Source: Streptomyces prunicolor NBRC 13075 (lineage in GTDB: Bacteria > Actinomycetota > Actinomycetes > Streptomycetales > Streptomycetaceae). From it: a stretch of 64,000 nucleotides of DNA. The stretch is taken from assembly GCF_000367365.1 (NCBI RefSeq), contig NZ_BARF01000016.1, positions 1-64,000 on the forward strand. Reading direction: 5' to 3'. The notes below the pieces were generated by a model, which made no database searches, was not told the origin of the DNA, and saw only the letters and a program-made list of their open reading frames with translations. Position 1 is the first letter of the stretch; each line of letters starts with the position of its first letter. Position numbers and translations under genes: made by a program. Below are positions 17,721 through 28,100 of this stretch, piece by piece.

Positions 17721-18119
17721 GTGACGAGGTGGGACATCCATCCGGCCGGGGTGTACGGCGTGCTGTCCAGGACGGGGACCGCGGCGAAGGACCTGTCCGA
17801 CGCGGGTTCGGCGATGCAGGGCAACCTTGAGGAAGCGGCCTCCGCGGCCGGGACGCTGACCAGCCAGTACGGGCCGTACACGAGCACGGTCGGGTTGGTC
17901 GGTTCGGCACTGGGCCGGTTCGCGGAGCACTGGGGCCGGGATCTCCTGTACATCGCCAAGCGGACCTCGAAGTCCCTGGACGGAGCGGACGAGGCCACCC
18001 GCTTCTACCTGGCCGGCTCCCTGGAACAGGCGGAGAACGCTCAGCGGGAGGCGGCCAAGGAACCGAAGGTGGACATGCCCGGCGCAGGTGAGACGGGCCG
18101 TCACGCGGAGGGCAAGTAA
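17721..18119 (+). CDS. DUF6507-like ESX-associated protein
   Basis: A 132-aa protein from GTG 17721 with GAGGGGG upstream. It starts VTRWDIHPAGVYGVL, a signature of a Streptomyces family (probably DUF6507) found beside WXG100 genes. It is helical throughout (AKDLSDAGSAMQGNLEEAA; GSLEQAENAQREAAKE). The downstream toxin gene starts 2 bases after its stop, so it is most likely the dedicated partner or chaperone of that toxin for type VII export. No catalytic motif is seen. Confidence 0.65.
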   Translation: MTRWDIHPAGVYGVLSRTGTAAKDLSDAGSAMQGNLEEAASAAGTLTSQYGPYTSTVGLVGSALGRFAEHWGRDLLYIAKRTSKSLDGADEATRFYLAGSLEQAENAQREAAKEPKVDMPGAGETGRHAEGK

Positions 18120-18121
18120 CG

Positions 18122-21079
18122 ATGGGCGGCGAGGCGAAGCTCATCGATCCGTCCGGGATCCCGCACTTCATCGGCGACCTGGCCACGCTGGACACCGATG
18201 TGATGCTGCTGACCGCGGACGCGGGCCAGTTCCGTGCGTCCGGCTCGGATGTGCACACCGAGTTCCAGGGTCTGTCGGCGTTCTACGAGGCGCCGGAGGC
18301 GGAGCAGCTGTTCGCCACCACGCTTCCGGTGAAGGAGAAGTCGGACGCGTTCGCCGACGACCTGGAGAAGGTCGCCACGGCTCTGTCGGACTACGGCTTC
18401 GAAGTCCAGCCGCTGGTCGACAAGTTGGACGCGCTCAAGACCGACGCCACCGCGTTCGTGAACTCGGTCACCGGAGACGACGACTGGCGCAAGGACCAGG
18501 ACAAGGTCGACCACAACAACGACCTGTGGCACGACGTCAACCACACGGTCGCCGCCTTCCAGGCCGCCGAGCGCACCGCCTACAACAAGATCATGGCGCT
18601 GATCGGCGGAACCGGACTGACCGCCGACGACGGCTCCCACGGCAAGAACATGTACGGCTACAACGCCGACGACCTCGACCACGCCGAGGAAACCCCCTGG
18701 GGCACGGCGGTCGAGCGCGAGTACGAGGGCTGGGCCTGGTTGGCCCACCAGTCCAAGCAGGTGTGGGACGGCATCTGGCACGACGGCGTCATCGCCACGA
18801 TCCACGGCCTGGGCACCATGTTCGGCTCCGACGGCTGGGACGCGGCCGGCGAGGCCTGGAAGAACCTCGCCAAACTGGGCACCGCCTCCTGGCTCACCAC
18901 CGCCACGCTGGGCGCCTGGTGGCTGACCCCGGACGACCAACTGCCCTCCTGGCTGCGCGATTCGCGCACGGTCTACAAGCAGACGGTGAAAGGCTTCGTC
19001 GCCTACGACCAGTGGAAGACCAACCCGGCCCGCGCGGCCGGCGCCTTCGGCTTCAACGTACTGACGGTGGTCGGCACCGAGGGCGTCGGCGGCGCGGCAA
19101 GCGGCGCGGGCAAGGCGGGTGCTGCGGCTCGCACCCTGTCGGTGGTCGGCAAGGTCGGCCGTGCCATCGACCCGATGACCTATATCGGCAAGGTGGGCAA
19201 GTTCGCCTTCGTCAAGGTCGGCGACACCTTCGCGACACTCAAGAATCTCCACACCGGCACATACCTGGACATGGCGAACCTCGGCGACAGGTACACCCCC
19301 GCCGAACACCCGGTGCCCCTCGCGGAACGGCCGGTCTCCGTGCCCGACAGCGCCATCGAGTACGTCGACGCCAAGGGCAACCCGGTCTATCTCACCCGGG
19401 ACGGCCATGTCCTCGATGCGGACGGCAGCGTGCGTCAGCACGTCACTGAGGCCAGAACGGAACTGTCGGCCGACGACCGTACGATCCTGGACTCCGCCCC
19501 GCGCACGCCCGCAGCGGAGGCTCGCGTGCCCGAACCCGTTACAGTCCACGGCGGCGACAACCTGACCAGCACAGCCGCACACACCCCGGCTGGCGCCGCA
19601 CCCCACCTGCCGAACGGCAGTACAGACGGTTTGACGCATGGCCCTTCCGCCAGCCACGAGACACCCGGTGCCCGCGGTCACTCCACCGGCCAAGGAGGCG
19701 GCGAGCATGCTCCCGGCGGCAGCCTCAGCCACGACACCGCCTCGGCGGGCGACCACACCTCCACCGGCCACGGAGCTCCTGGGGCGGGAGGCGAGGGCGG
19801 CACAACCCCGCCCAGCGGGGGTCACGACCTGCCTGGTGGCACGGCACCGGAGCCTCCTCGCGGCAACCTCCCGGACGGCTCGTGGGAGGGTGAGAACGGC
19901 CTTCACCTGTCGCCCGACGCGAACGCTGCGGCCGACGATTTCATCCGGCAGTCGACCCAGGCCGAGCCGCGCATAACCGACACCCTGCAGCAGATCACGC
20001 ACAACGTTGACGACGGACGCCTGATCGGCCTTGAGTACCGGCTGAAGGGCGAGGACTCCCTGAAGCGGAAGCTCGCTACAGCTCTGCTCCGAAAGTCGAA
20101 CGTAACGCCGGAAGGCGTGTTGAGCGGCATCAAGGACTCGGTCAGGTACACGGTCGAGTTCCCCTCCGCCAACTACGCACACGGCGTGCAAGAGGCCGTG
20201 GATACGTTGCGTAGCCAGGGGTTCGACAACGTCACTTTCAAGGACACCTGGAACAGTCCCGGATACAAGGGGATCAACTCCACTTGGCGGGATCCGGTAA
20301 GCGGTCGGGTATTCGAGGTGCAGTTCCATACGCCTGAGAGCTTCGCCGCAAAGATGGATGGGCACATCCTGTACGAAAAGGAGCGGCTGCCCGGAGTCTC
20401 CCCCGAGGAGCTCACCGCCATCCGAGCGCAACAAGGCGAGCTCTTCGGCAAGGTGCCGGTGCCGCATGGGGTCGAGGTAATCAACCTCGATCACGAATTG
20501 CCCACTGCTCACCCCTCCACGCATGCGCCTGACACCAGGCTCAGCCACACAAGCGACCAGTCCGTCCACGGAAATGGACCGCCCACAGAGCTGGCCCCCG
20601 CTGAGCGCACACTCCACGACTCACATCTCCATGAGCTGGCCGAGCGCTACCACGAGGACTTCGACCGGCTGAAGCAGGACCCCGACCACAAGGGCAAGGT
20701 CAGGCCTTCGGAGATGGACGAAGCTCGGGTCGCTCTCGACCTGCGCGAGTCCGGAAAGACCCCCTCAGATATCCAACGGCCTCCGGGCGCGGATCAGGGT
20801 GACCTCTATTCTCCTAGTACCGGCACCTTCTACGACATCAAGGGCGTCCACTCCGACTGGCCGCCGCTGAACAACGTTCGCGACAAATCTCTCCCGTTCA
20901 AGGGAGCCTACGACCCGGCGGACAATGGAACCTGGGTCCGGAAGCTCAATGATCAGATCGTGACCAGGGAACGCGTGGTTATTCTCGACATGCGCAATGC
21001 AAATCAAGCAGCGATCGACGATGTGAAGGCGATCGTCGAAGAGCACGGTTGGAGTGATCGAGTTGTCTGGTATCCGTGA
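18122..21079 (+). CDS. 985-aa polymorphic toxin with RelA/SpoT-like and nuclease-like C-terminal domains
   Basis: Residues 1-290 are an alpha-helical ESX-substrate type N-terminus with WXG-like features. Residues 290-365 are Gly/Ala-rich and hydrophobic. Residues 370-440 form a small module with repeated strands, and 470-590 are a Gly/His/Thr/Ser linker. Residues 605-780 look like a RelA/SpoT nucleotidyltransferase: EYRLKGEDSLKRKL, GIKDSVRYTVEF, GYKGIN and FEVQFHTPES match the synthetase core. A second region, 825-985, resembles a PD-(D/E)xK-type nuclease end domain, with D893 and Y904-D905-I-K907. The gene starts directly after the DUF6507-like partner and overlaps the pentapeptide gene. Likely action: a pyrophosphokinase and/or nuclease delivered to competitors. 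Domain calls are from motifs and need profile search. Confidence 0.75.
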   Translation: MGGEAKLIDPSGIPHFIGDLATLDTDVMLLTADAGQFRASGSDVHTEFQGLSAFYEAPEAEQLFATTLPVKEKSDAFADDLEKVATALSDYGFEVQPLVDKLDALKTDATAFVNSVTGDDDWRKDQDKVDHNNDLWHDVNHTVAAFQAAERTAYNKIMALIGGTGLTADDGSHGKNMYGYNADDLDHAEETPWGTAVEREYEGWAWLAHQSKQVWDGIWHDGVIATIHGLGTMFGSDGWDAAGEAWKNLAKLGTASWLTTATLGAWWLTPDDQLPSWLRDSRTVYKQTVKGFVAYDQWKTNPARAAGAFGFNVLTVVGTEGVGGAASGAGKAGAAARTLSVVGKVGRAIDPMTYIGKVGKFAFVKVGDTFATLKNLHTGTYLDMANLGDRYTPAEHPVPLAERPVSVPDSAIEYVDAKGNPVYLTRDGHVLDADGSVRQHVTEARTELSADDRTILDSAPRTPAAEARVPEPVTVHGGDNLTSTAAHTPAGAAPHLPNGSTDGLTHGPSASHETPGARGHSTGQGGGEHAPGGSLSHDTASAGDHTSTGHGAPGAGGEGGTTPPSGGHDLPGGTAPEPPRGNLPDGSWEGENGLHLSPDANAAADDFIRQSTQAEPRITDTLQQITHNVDDGRLIGLEYRLKGEDSLKRKLATALLRKSNVTPEGVLSGIKDSVRYTVEFPSANYAHGVQEAVDTLRSQGFDNVTFKDTWNSPGYKGINSTWRDPVSGRVFEVQFHTPESFAAKMDGHILYEKERLPGVSPEELTAIRAQQGELFGKVPVPHGVEVINLDHELPTAHPSTHAPDTRLSHTSDQSVHGNGPPTELAPAERTLHDSHLHELAERYHEDFDRLKQDPDHKGKVRPSEMDEARVALDLRESGKTPSDIQRPPGADQGDLYSPSTGTFYDIKGVHSDWPPLNNVRDKSLPFKGAYDPADNGTWVRKLNDQIVTRERVVILDMRNANQAAIDDVKAIVEEHGWSDRVVWYP

Positions 21080-21956
21080 CGTGCGTCGACGCGTACGATC
21101 GATGCCCTCCGACCCCGATTCTGCTGCCGAGCTCACATCGTGGAGTGGGCAAGAGGACACCACTCTCGATCTTTCCGGCCTCGACGCATCTGGAGCTGAT
21201 CTCAGCGGTGCTGACTTGGCCATGGGGCTCTTCACACAGAGCCGCCTTCCCGGCGTCATCCTGGTCGGTTCTGATCTGTACCGAGCCCACTTGGAAAACG
21301 CAGTTCTCGACCGTGCCGATCTCACCCGTGCATCGCTCGTCAAGGCAGTGCTCGACGGGGCAAGCATGCAAGCCGCCGTGTTGTCCGAGGCGAATCTGGG
21401 GAGTGCCGAACTCGCCGAAGTCGACGCACGCTTGGCTTCCTTCCGTACAGCACGACTCAACGGCGCCTCCTTCTTGAACGCACGTCTCGAAGGCGCCGAC
21501 CTGACCGATGCGGCGGTGCAGGAAACAACCCTTGACGTACTGCTCGACGAACGCACTGTCGTGCGGGGTCTCTCCGGCACGGTGTACGGCCCGGCTCACA
21601 TCGAGGAGCACGGCTCGCTCCGAGAACTGGCTGGCCTCGAACTCGAGCTATGGCTAAACCAACGTGGCGCCTCCGTCCAGGTCCTCAACTCACCGACAAA
21701 CATGGTCACTTACTATGCGCTGGTCAGCGACGATTATCCGCGCAGCAGCCCCGAAGGCATCGTGCGCCGCCGCCGAGCCGGCGACTTCACGTCTGACGAA
21801 GCGTTTACTCGCAACCTGCGTTGGGAGCCGACTGAGTACCTGCGCCTGTACGAGCTGGGACACAACGACGACGAGCACGTGGAGATCACTGAGGAGGAAG
21901 CCCATCAGTTCATCTCCATGATTACCCGCAAGCTCAAGAACGAAGCGACCGACTGA
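21054..21956 (+). CDS. pentapeptide-repeat protein, candidate immunity factor
   Basis: This encodes up to 300 aa. The start is unclear: GTG 21054 (26-base overlap with the toxin, GAAGAG upstream), GTG 21081 or ATG 21102 are all possible. Residues about 35-165 form a right-handed quadrilateral helix of pentapeptide repeats (LDLSG LDASG ADLSG ADLAM; ADLTR ASLVK AVLDG ASMQA). The last 120 residues are a mixed alpha/beta domain, ending in an acidic-to-basic helix. Overlap with a toxin gene and shared direction are the usual position of immunity genes. Whether it protects against the RelA-like domain, the nuclease-like domain or neither is unknown. Confidence 0.65.
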   Translation: MIELSGIRDVRRRVRSMPSDPDSAAELTSWSGQEDTTLDLSGLDASGADLSGADLAMGLFTQSRLPGVILVGSDLYRAHLENAVLDRADLTRASLVKAVLDGASMQAAVLSEANLGSAELAEVDARLASFRTARLNGASFLNARLEGADLTDAAVQETTLDVLLDERTVVRGLSGTVYGPAHIEEHGSLRELAGLELELWLNQRGASVQVLNSPTNMVTYYALVSDDYPRSSPEGIVRRRRAGDFTSDEAFTRNLRWEPTEYLRLYELGHNDDEHVEITEEEAHQFISMITRKLKNEATD

Positions 21957-22064
21957 CATCAGGCCCCGCGCATGCCGCTTCCCTGCCCGTCTATCCGGTG
22001 ACGGGCACCTCAACAAAGCATGCACCTGAGCGCCCGCGTCCAAGGGATCCAAAGGAATCGAGTC

Positions 22065-22358
22065 ATGTCAGCCCAGGACTACGACAGTCAGCTCCTCGAG
22101 TCCATCTCGGTCCGGCGTCGGCGGCTACGAGATGCCGTCCTGTTCGGCGGCCAGCGGCAGCGGCGCACCGTGGACGAGCGGCTGGGCAAGGTGTTTGCGG
22201 GTGTGGTGATCGCTGCGGTGTTGTGCGCCGGTTGTGTGGGGTGGTCGTTCGTCTCGCATCGGGTTCTCGGCCAGAGTTCGAGTCCTTACGGGACCTCGAC
22301 CACTGTGCCGTCCTCACCACCTGCCGAAACACCGGCCGGTGCGTCTACTACCCGATGA
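22065..22358 (+). CDS. small single-pass membrane protein of the ESX locus
   Basis: A 97-aa protein from ATG 22065 (AAAGGA upstream). A basic N-terminal half (SVRRRRLRDAVLFGGQRQRR) precedes one membrane helix (VFAGVVIAAVLCAGCVGWSFV, about 44-64), then a Ser/Pro/Thr-rich tail. The orientation by the positive-inside rule is N-terminus in the cytoplasm. It ends 13 bases before the EccD gene. Similar one-helix proteins occur in Streptomyces ESX loci; I do not know their role. Confidence 0.65.
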   Translation: MSAQDYDSQLLESISVRRRRLRDAVLFGGQRQRRTVDERLGKVFAGVVIAAVLCAGCVGWSFVSHRVLGQSSSPYGTSTTVPSSPPAETPAGASTTR

Positions 22359-22371
22359 TAGGTTCGAACGC

Positions 22372-23721
22372 GTGATATCTACGGGGGCATCGAGCCGTGC
22401 GGGGCTCGCGTTGAGCCGGGTCACTCTGGTCGGTGAGCACCGACGAGTCGATCTCGTGCTGCCGTCGCAGGAACCGATCGGGCGGCTGCTTCCCGAGGTG
22501 ATGCGGCTGCTGGGCGATCGGGTGGGTGTGCGGCCGCAAACACGTCATCTGGTGGCGGGCGACGGCAGTGTCCTGGACCTGGATGCCACCTTGGAGTCGG
22601 CGGGCGTGGCAGACGGTGCGGTGCTGCGGCTCGTCCGGGTGGAGGACGCGCCGTCCGCTCCCGTCGTACACGATGTGACCGATGAGGCCGCCGACGATCT
22701 CGACGTACGGGCCTGGCGGTGGCGGCCCGCCGTGCGCCGCGTCGTCGCCGGAGGGGCGACGGTCGGGTGGGCGCTGGTCGCCTCCTTCCTCGCGCGGCAG
22801 GAGTTCGCCGCGCAGAGCGTCGGCGCTGTGCTGGTCGTTGTCGCCGTGCTCGCCGCGGTCGCGGGTGCCGTGCTCGGCCGGGCCGGGTTGCGCGGACTCG
22901 CCGGCACGCTCGTGGTGACCGGTGGCGTGTTGGGTGTGTTCGGAGTGTGGAGTCTGGCCGATGCCCAGGGCTGGTCGGGCGCGGTGCGGCTGGCCGGTGT
23001 CGCGGGGGTGGCGGCCGTCGCGTTGCTGTTGCTCGGATGGTGCTCGCCGCTGGGACGCGGTGGGGTGTTCGGGGCTGCCACGCTCGTCGTGGGCGGGGTG
23101 TGCTGGGAGCTTGCGCTCGTCTTCCAGTCGGCTGGGCGGGCCGGCGCGCTGCTCGCCGTCGTGTCGGTGGTCGTGCTGGGGTTGCTGCCTCGGTTCGCGT
23201 TGATGACGTCGGGGCTTTCGGGGCTCGACGACCGGCGCTCGGGCGGCGTGTCGGTGAGCCGGTATCAGGTGTCGACAGCGCTGGCGGCCACGCACCGCGG
23301 GCTGGCGCTCGCGACGGTGGTGACGGCCGTGTCCGCCGCGGTCGCCGGGGTGCTCGTGCTGCGTACGACCACGGTGTGGACGGCACTGCTCGCGGTGGCC
23401 GTGGCGCTGGTGCTCGCGTTGCGGGCGCGGGCCTATCCGCTGGTCCCCGAGGTCGTCGCGCTGCTCGTGGCGGCCGCGGTGGTGGCGGTTCGGCTGGCCT
23501 GGGTGTGGCAGGAGCGGTTCGGTGCGGCCGGTCCGCTCGCGGTGCTGGTGGTGCTGGCGGCCGTTCCGCTGGCCGTGCTCGCGGTACAGCCGCCCGAGCA
23601 TGTACGGGTGCGGCTGCGCCGGTTCGGCGACGTGCTCGAGTCGGTCGGGGTGATCGCGCTGTTCCCGCTGGTGATTGGCGTCTTCGGGGTGTACGGGCGG
23701 CTGCTCGGCACCTTCGCGTGA
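22372..23721 (+). CDS. eccD: EccD, ESX secretion channel subunit
   Basis: This encodes 449 aa from GTG 22372. The first 90 residues form the ubiquitin-like (YukD) cytoplasmic domain (LSRVTLVGEHRRVDLVLP; GDGSVLDLDATLESAGVADGAVL). About eleven membrane helices follow to the C-terminus. EccD forms the membrane-vestibule core of type VII secretion systems. The neighbours EccC and MinD-like ATPase confirm the context. The last helix (VIGVFGVYGRLL) reaches almost to the stop. The ribosome site is weak, suggesting coupling to the gene upstream. Confidence 0.88.
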   Translation: MISTGASSRAGLALSRVTLVGEHRRVDLVLPSQEPIGRLLPEVMRLLGDRVGVRPQTRHLVAGDGSVLDLDATLESAGVADGAVLRLVRVEDAPSAPVVHDVTDEAADDLDVRAWRWRPAVRRVVAGGATVGWALVASFLARQEFAAQSVGAVLVVVAVLAAVAGAVLGRAGLRGLAGTLVVTGGVLGVFGVWSLADAQGWSGAVRLAGVAGVAAVALLLLGWCSPLGRGGVFGAATLVVGGVCWELALVFQSAGRAGALLAVVSVVVLGLLPRFALMTSGLSGLDDRRSGGVSVSRYQVSTALAATHRGLALATVVTAVSAAVAGVLVLRTTTVWTALLAVAVALVLALRARAYPLVPEVVALLVAAAVVAVRLAWVWQERFGAAGPLAVLVVLAAVPLAVLAVQPPEHVRVRLRRFGDVLESVGVIALFPLVIGVFGVYGRLLGTFA

Positions 23722-23745
23722 GCGGGAGAGCGTGAGGCGGCAGGG

Positions 23746-25191
23746 ATGAACGGGGCTCAGGGCGGTTGGCAGGACGAGGTGTTGCGCGAACTGCGGGGCA
23801 GCGCGCCGACGCCGGCCGGTCCGGACGCCGTGCCGAACGCGAACGACGCGACCGAGCCCGGTACTACGGCGGACCAGAACGAAGTGGAGGGCGCCGGGGT
23901 CCCGCTCACGGTCCATCACCCCGTTGATCAGCGCTCCGACCCAGGGCAACCGTCTCCCCCGCGCACCGCACCGGCGACAACCCCGGGCGAGACACCGCGG
24001 CATCGGCCGGAGACCCTGGCGCCGTTGCCCGGGCAGCTCCCGCAGCCGGTGCCTGAGCCTCGTCCCCTCTCTCCTCACGCCCTGCCGTACTCCGACGCCA
24101 CCGCCTTGCCCGTACCTGCGCAGCCGCGCCCCTCCCCCACCGAGCCTCACCCCCAACTCCCCTCCACCGCCCCGGGAATGCACGCGCCACTGCCCGACCC
24201 CCGCCCGAACCCCCAGGGGCAAGGCGCCCCGGCGGTTCGCCACCGTCCCGGCAGCCCCGGCCTGCCCTTCCCCACCCCCGAGTCCGTGCCCACCGTCGAC
24301 CCACGGCTCGCCCTCGCGCTGGGGAAGCCGTCGCACGGGGACTCCGTGGCGCGGCGGACCGGGGAATCGATCCGACGCCTGACCTCATCGGCCTCTCAGG
24401 AGGTCACCGAAGAGACACGGATCGGGCGGGAGTTGCAGCAGCCGGTCACCACCGGCCGGGTGATCGCCGTGACGTCGATCCGGGGCGGTGTCGGCAAGAC
24501 GACGACCGCCGCGCTGCTCGCCCGTACGTTCAACCACTACCGGCACGATCCGGTGCTCGCGCTGGAGGCGGACGCCGCGCTCGGCACACTGCCGGTGCGG
24601 ATGGGCGCGGAGTCGGTGCGCTGGTCGTGCGCCGAGCTGGCCCGGATCCTCACCCCGTCGATGCAACTCACCGACATCACCGGGTACCTGGTGCCGGTCT
24701 CGGACGGTGGCTGGCTGCTGCCCGCGAGTCAGGGCCGCCTTGGCGCGCCGCTGGACATCCCCACCTACCGCACGGTGACGCTCGCACTTCGCCGCTACTT
24801 CGCCGTCACGGTCGTGGACTGCGAGACCCTGCCCGGCGAAGTCGCCCGTACCGCGATGGACACCGCGCACGCCCGTGTGGTCGTCGCTCCGCTCACCGCC
24901 GAGGGCGTGGGCGGTACGCGCGTTGTCCTGGACTGGCTGGCCCAACTGCCGCACGAGGCCCTGGCGTTCACCGTCGTCGCCCTCACCTCGGGCACACCGG
25001 ATCTGAATCTCGACCTGAAGACGGCCACAGCGCATCTGCGCGAGACAGGGGTCACCATCGTGCACCTGCCCTACGACCGGCATCTCGCGGCCGGCGGACC
25101 CATCCGTACGGAACTGCTCGGCTCGGCCACGCGCCGCGCGGCCACGCAGCTCGCGGCGGAGGCGCTGCAGCGGGCGGTGCGGGTCCGTTGA
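23746..25191 (+). CDS. MinD/ParA-like ESX ATPase with Pro-rich N-terminus (EspI-like)
   Basis: A 481-aa protein. Residues 30-190 are a disordered Pro-rich segment (many PxP and PRTAP-type runs). The C-terminal 240 residues are a MinD/ParA ATPase with the deviant Walker A RGGVGKTTT (246-254) and an ALEADAALGTLP switch. The layout matches EspI-type ATPases, which in mycobacteria modulate ESX secretion under low ATP; that role here is by analogy. ATG 23746 follows CAGGG. Its TGA overlaps the TTG start of eccC (TTGA), so the two are coupled. Confidence 0.8.
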   Translation: MNGAQGGWQDEVLRELRGSAPTPAGPDAVPNANDATEPGTTADQNEVEGAGVPLTVHHPVDQRSDPGQPSPPRTAPATTPGETPRHRPETLAPLPGQLPQPVPEPRPLSPHALPYSDATALPVPAQPRPSPTEPHPQLPSTAPGMHAPLPDPRPNPQGQGAPAVRHRPGSPGLPFPTPESVPTVDPRLALALGKPSHGDSVARRTGESIRRLTSSASQEVTEETRIGRELQQPVTTGRVIAVTSIRGGVGKTTTAALLARTFNHYRHDPVLALEADAALGTLPVRMGAESVRWSCAELARILTPSMQLTDITGYLVPVSDGGWLLPASQGRLGAPLDIPTYRTVTLALRRYFAVTVVDCETLPGEVARTAMDTAHARVVVAPLTAEGVGGTRVVLDWLAQLPHEALAFTVVALTSGTPDLNLDLKTATAHLRETGVTIVHLPYDRHLAAGGPIRTELLGSATRRAATQLAAEALQRAVRVR

Positions 25192-28100
25192 CGCAGCACC
25201 TGGTCCACCGCCCCGCCCGGGCCACCCGCCCGCTGCCCGCGACCGAGGCGCGCACCATCGAGCCGCCGCCGAACCTGCCGGAGGGCAAGATGGGCAGCGC
25301 GGCCACGGCCCTGCTGCCGATCGCCGGTGTCATGTCGTCCGTGGTGATGATGACCGTCATCCGCTCCAGCCAGTTCGCGGGCCTCGGCGCGGTCGTACTC
25401 GTCGTCGCGCTGCTGGGAGCCGTGGCGCTGTTCCTGTCGCAGCGCGGCAAGGCGCAGCGGCAGCGGCGGGTGCAGCGCGAACGGTATCTGGAGTATCTGG
25501 AGGAGCTGCGCGAGGAGTTGGGTGCGGCCGAGCAGGAACGACGGCGCGCCGCACGGGAGTTGAACCCTCCGCCGTCGGCTCTGTACGACCTGGTGCGCGA
25601 TCCGGCCCGGCTGTGGGAACGGCGGCGTACGGACGCCGACTTCCTGCGGGTCCGAGTCGGCGTCGGTGACGTACCGGTGCAGGACGTGGTGGTCGGGCAG
25701 AACTCGACGAGCGGAGTGCTCACGCCGCCGGACCCGTTCATGCTGAACGAGGCACGGGCACTGCAGGCCCGGTTCCGGGCCACCGCCGACCATCCGCTGC
25801 CGGTACCGCTGGACCGTGCGGGCAACGTCAGCGTCATCGGCGACCGCGAGGGCGTACTGCGGGTCGCCCGGGCGCTGCTCGCGCAGGCCGCCGTCACGCA
25901 CGCACCCGACGACCTGGCGCTCGCCCTCGGCGTGCCCGGGGAGCGCATGGCGGAGTGGGAGTGGGCGAAGTGGCTGCCGCACGTCCTCGACCCCGAGGAG
26001 CTGGACGGGCCGGTTGCCGCACGCCGTATCGCACCCGATCTCGCTCAACTCGCGCGCCTGATCGGCGTGGATCTGAAGAAGCGGTCGTCCTACGCCGCCG
26101 AGGTGCGGCGCGGCCTCTCCGACCGCAACGCGCTGAGCCTCGGCGGCCGACTGCTCGTGGTGAGTGACGAGTACGGGAACAACGCGGCCGAACTGCCCCG
26201 TCCCGACACGGCTGTCGCCCTGGGCGAGATGGGCGTGACCGTGCTGCATCTGCTCGCCGAGCAGGTGCACGAACCCGATCAGGTGTCCGTGCGGATCACC
26301 GTCGACGGGGACCGGGTCATGGTCGAGGACCTGCGGGGCGAGCACCTCGTACGGGTCTCAGGAGTCCTCGACCCGGTGAGTGCGGCCGGAGTCGAGGGGC
26401 TCGCGCGGACGTTGGCACCCCTACGGCTGTCCCCCGAGTCGGCCGCCGACGGTACGCCAGTGTCCGGCCCGGTGCACTTCCCCCAACTGCTCGGCATCGA
26501 CGATCCGGCCGCCCTGGACCTCGGCCGGCAATGGGCGCCGCGCGGCGACCGCGACTTCCTGCGGGTGCCGATCGGGCTGGACGACCGGCACGAGCCGGTA
26601 CTGCTCGACCTGAAGGAGTCCTCCGAACTGGGCATGGGGCCGCATGGGTTGTGCGTCGGCGCGACCGGTTCCGGCAAGAGCGAACTGCTGCGCACCCTCG
26701 TGCTCGCGCTGGTGACAACCCATCCGCCCGAGGATCTGGCGATGGTCCTCATCGACTACAAGGGCGGCGCCACCTTCGCCCCCTTCACGACGCTGCCGCA
26801 CGTGGCGGGAGTCATCACCAACCTGGAGAACCAGGCGGGCCTCGTCGAACGCGTGCACACCTCGCTGGCCGGTGAGATCAAACACCGTCAGCAGGTCCTC
26901 AAAGACGCGGGGAACATCGCCGACATCGGGCACTACCGGGCGCTGCGCGCCACCGGACGTCCCGATCTCGAACCGCTCCCGCATCTCTTCGTCGTGATCG
27001 ACGAGTTCGGTGAACTCCTCACCGCCAAGCCGGACTTCATCGACCTCTTCCTCTCCATCGGACGGATCGGCCGCTCCATCGGCGTCCATCTCCTGCTGTC
27101 CAGCCAGCGCATCGAAGGCGGCAGGCTGAAGGGCCTGGACACGTACCTGTCGTACCGGCTCGGGCTGCGCACCTTCTCGGCGGACGAGTCGCGTACGGTC
27201 CTGGAGACCCCGGACGCCTTCAACCTGCCGCCGTTGCCCGGTTTCGGCTACCTGAAGGTCGACACGTCCACGTACACGAGGTTCAAGGCGGGCTTCGTCT
27301 CCGGCGCGTACCGCGGGCCGGTGCTCAGCGACGCGGTCGCCTCCGACGAGCCGTCAACCTGGGTGTATCCGTCGTACAACACGCTGGCGACACCGACCGG
27401 GGAGTCGGGTGACGACGCCGTGGCCGCGCCGCGCGAGCGGGAGAGCGGGCCCAGCGTGCTGTCCGCCGTGGTGGACCAGCTCGCGGGCGCCGGCGAGCCG
27501 GTGCGGCGGATCTGGCTGCCGCCGCTGCCCGACGCGGTGACGCTGACCGGGGCGGCCGGCCCGGTCCAGGCATCGGCGGACGGGCTGCAACTCGCCCACG
27601 GAGAGGGCCCGTTGCGGATCCCGCTGGGTGTCCTCGACGACCCGGCGCGGCAGCGGCAGGGCCGGTGGGTGCACGACCTGAACACGGCGGGCGGGCACAC
27701 GGCCGTCATCGGCGGCCCGCAATCCGGCAAAACCACGCTGTTGCGCACCCTGGCCCTGTCCCTCGCCGTGACCCACACACCGCACGACGTGGCGATCTAC
27801 GGCCTCGATCTCGTCGGCGGCGGCCTGAGCGCACTGTCCGATCTCCCGCATGTCGGCGGGATCGCCGGACGCGCCGACCACGAACGCGCCGCCCGCACCG
27901 TCGCCGAGGTGCGCACCATGCTCGCCGAGCGCGAGGCGGTCTTCCGCGCGCACGGCATCGACTCCGTCGACCAGCTGCGCACCCTGCGCACCCAAGGCCG
28001 GCTGCCGCAGCTCGGCTCCACGGACGTCGTCCTGCTCATCGACGGATTCGGCGCACTGCGCGACGAGTTCGCCGACCTCGACGACGCGGTGGCCGAGCTC

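Noticed and set aside
22348..24336. 662-codon leftward frame opposite eccD and the MinD-like gene
   Set aside because: Arg/His/Gln-rich translation with no domain; both rightward genes have membrane helices or a P-loop in frame.
24627..25187. A much earlier start for eccC
   Set aside because: That part lies inside the MinD-like gene in another frame and translates to an Arg/Gly/His-rich stretch; the EccC family opening begins at TTG 25188.
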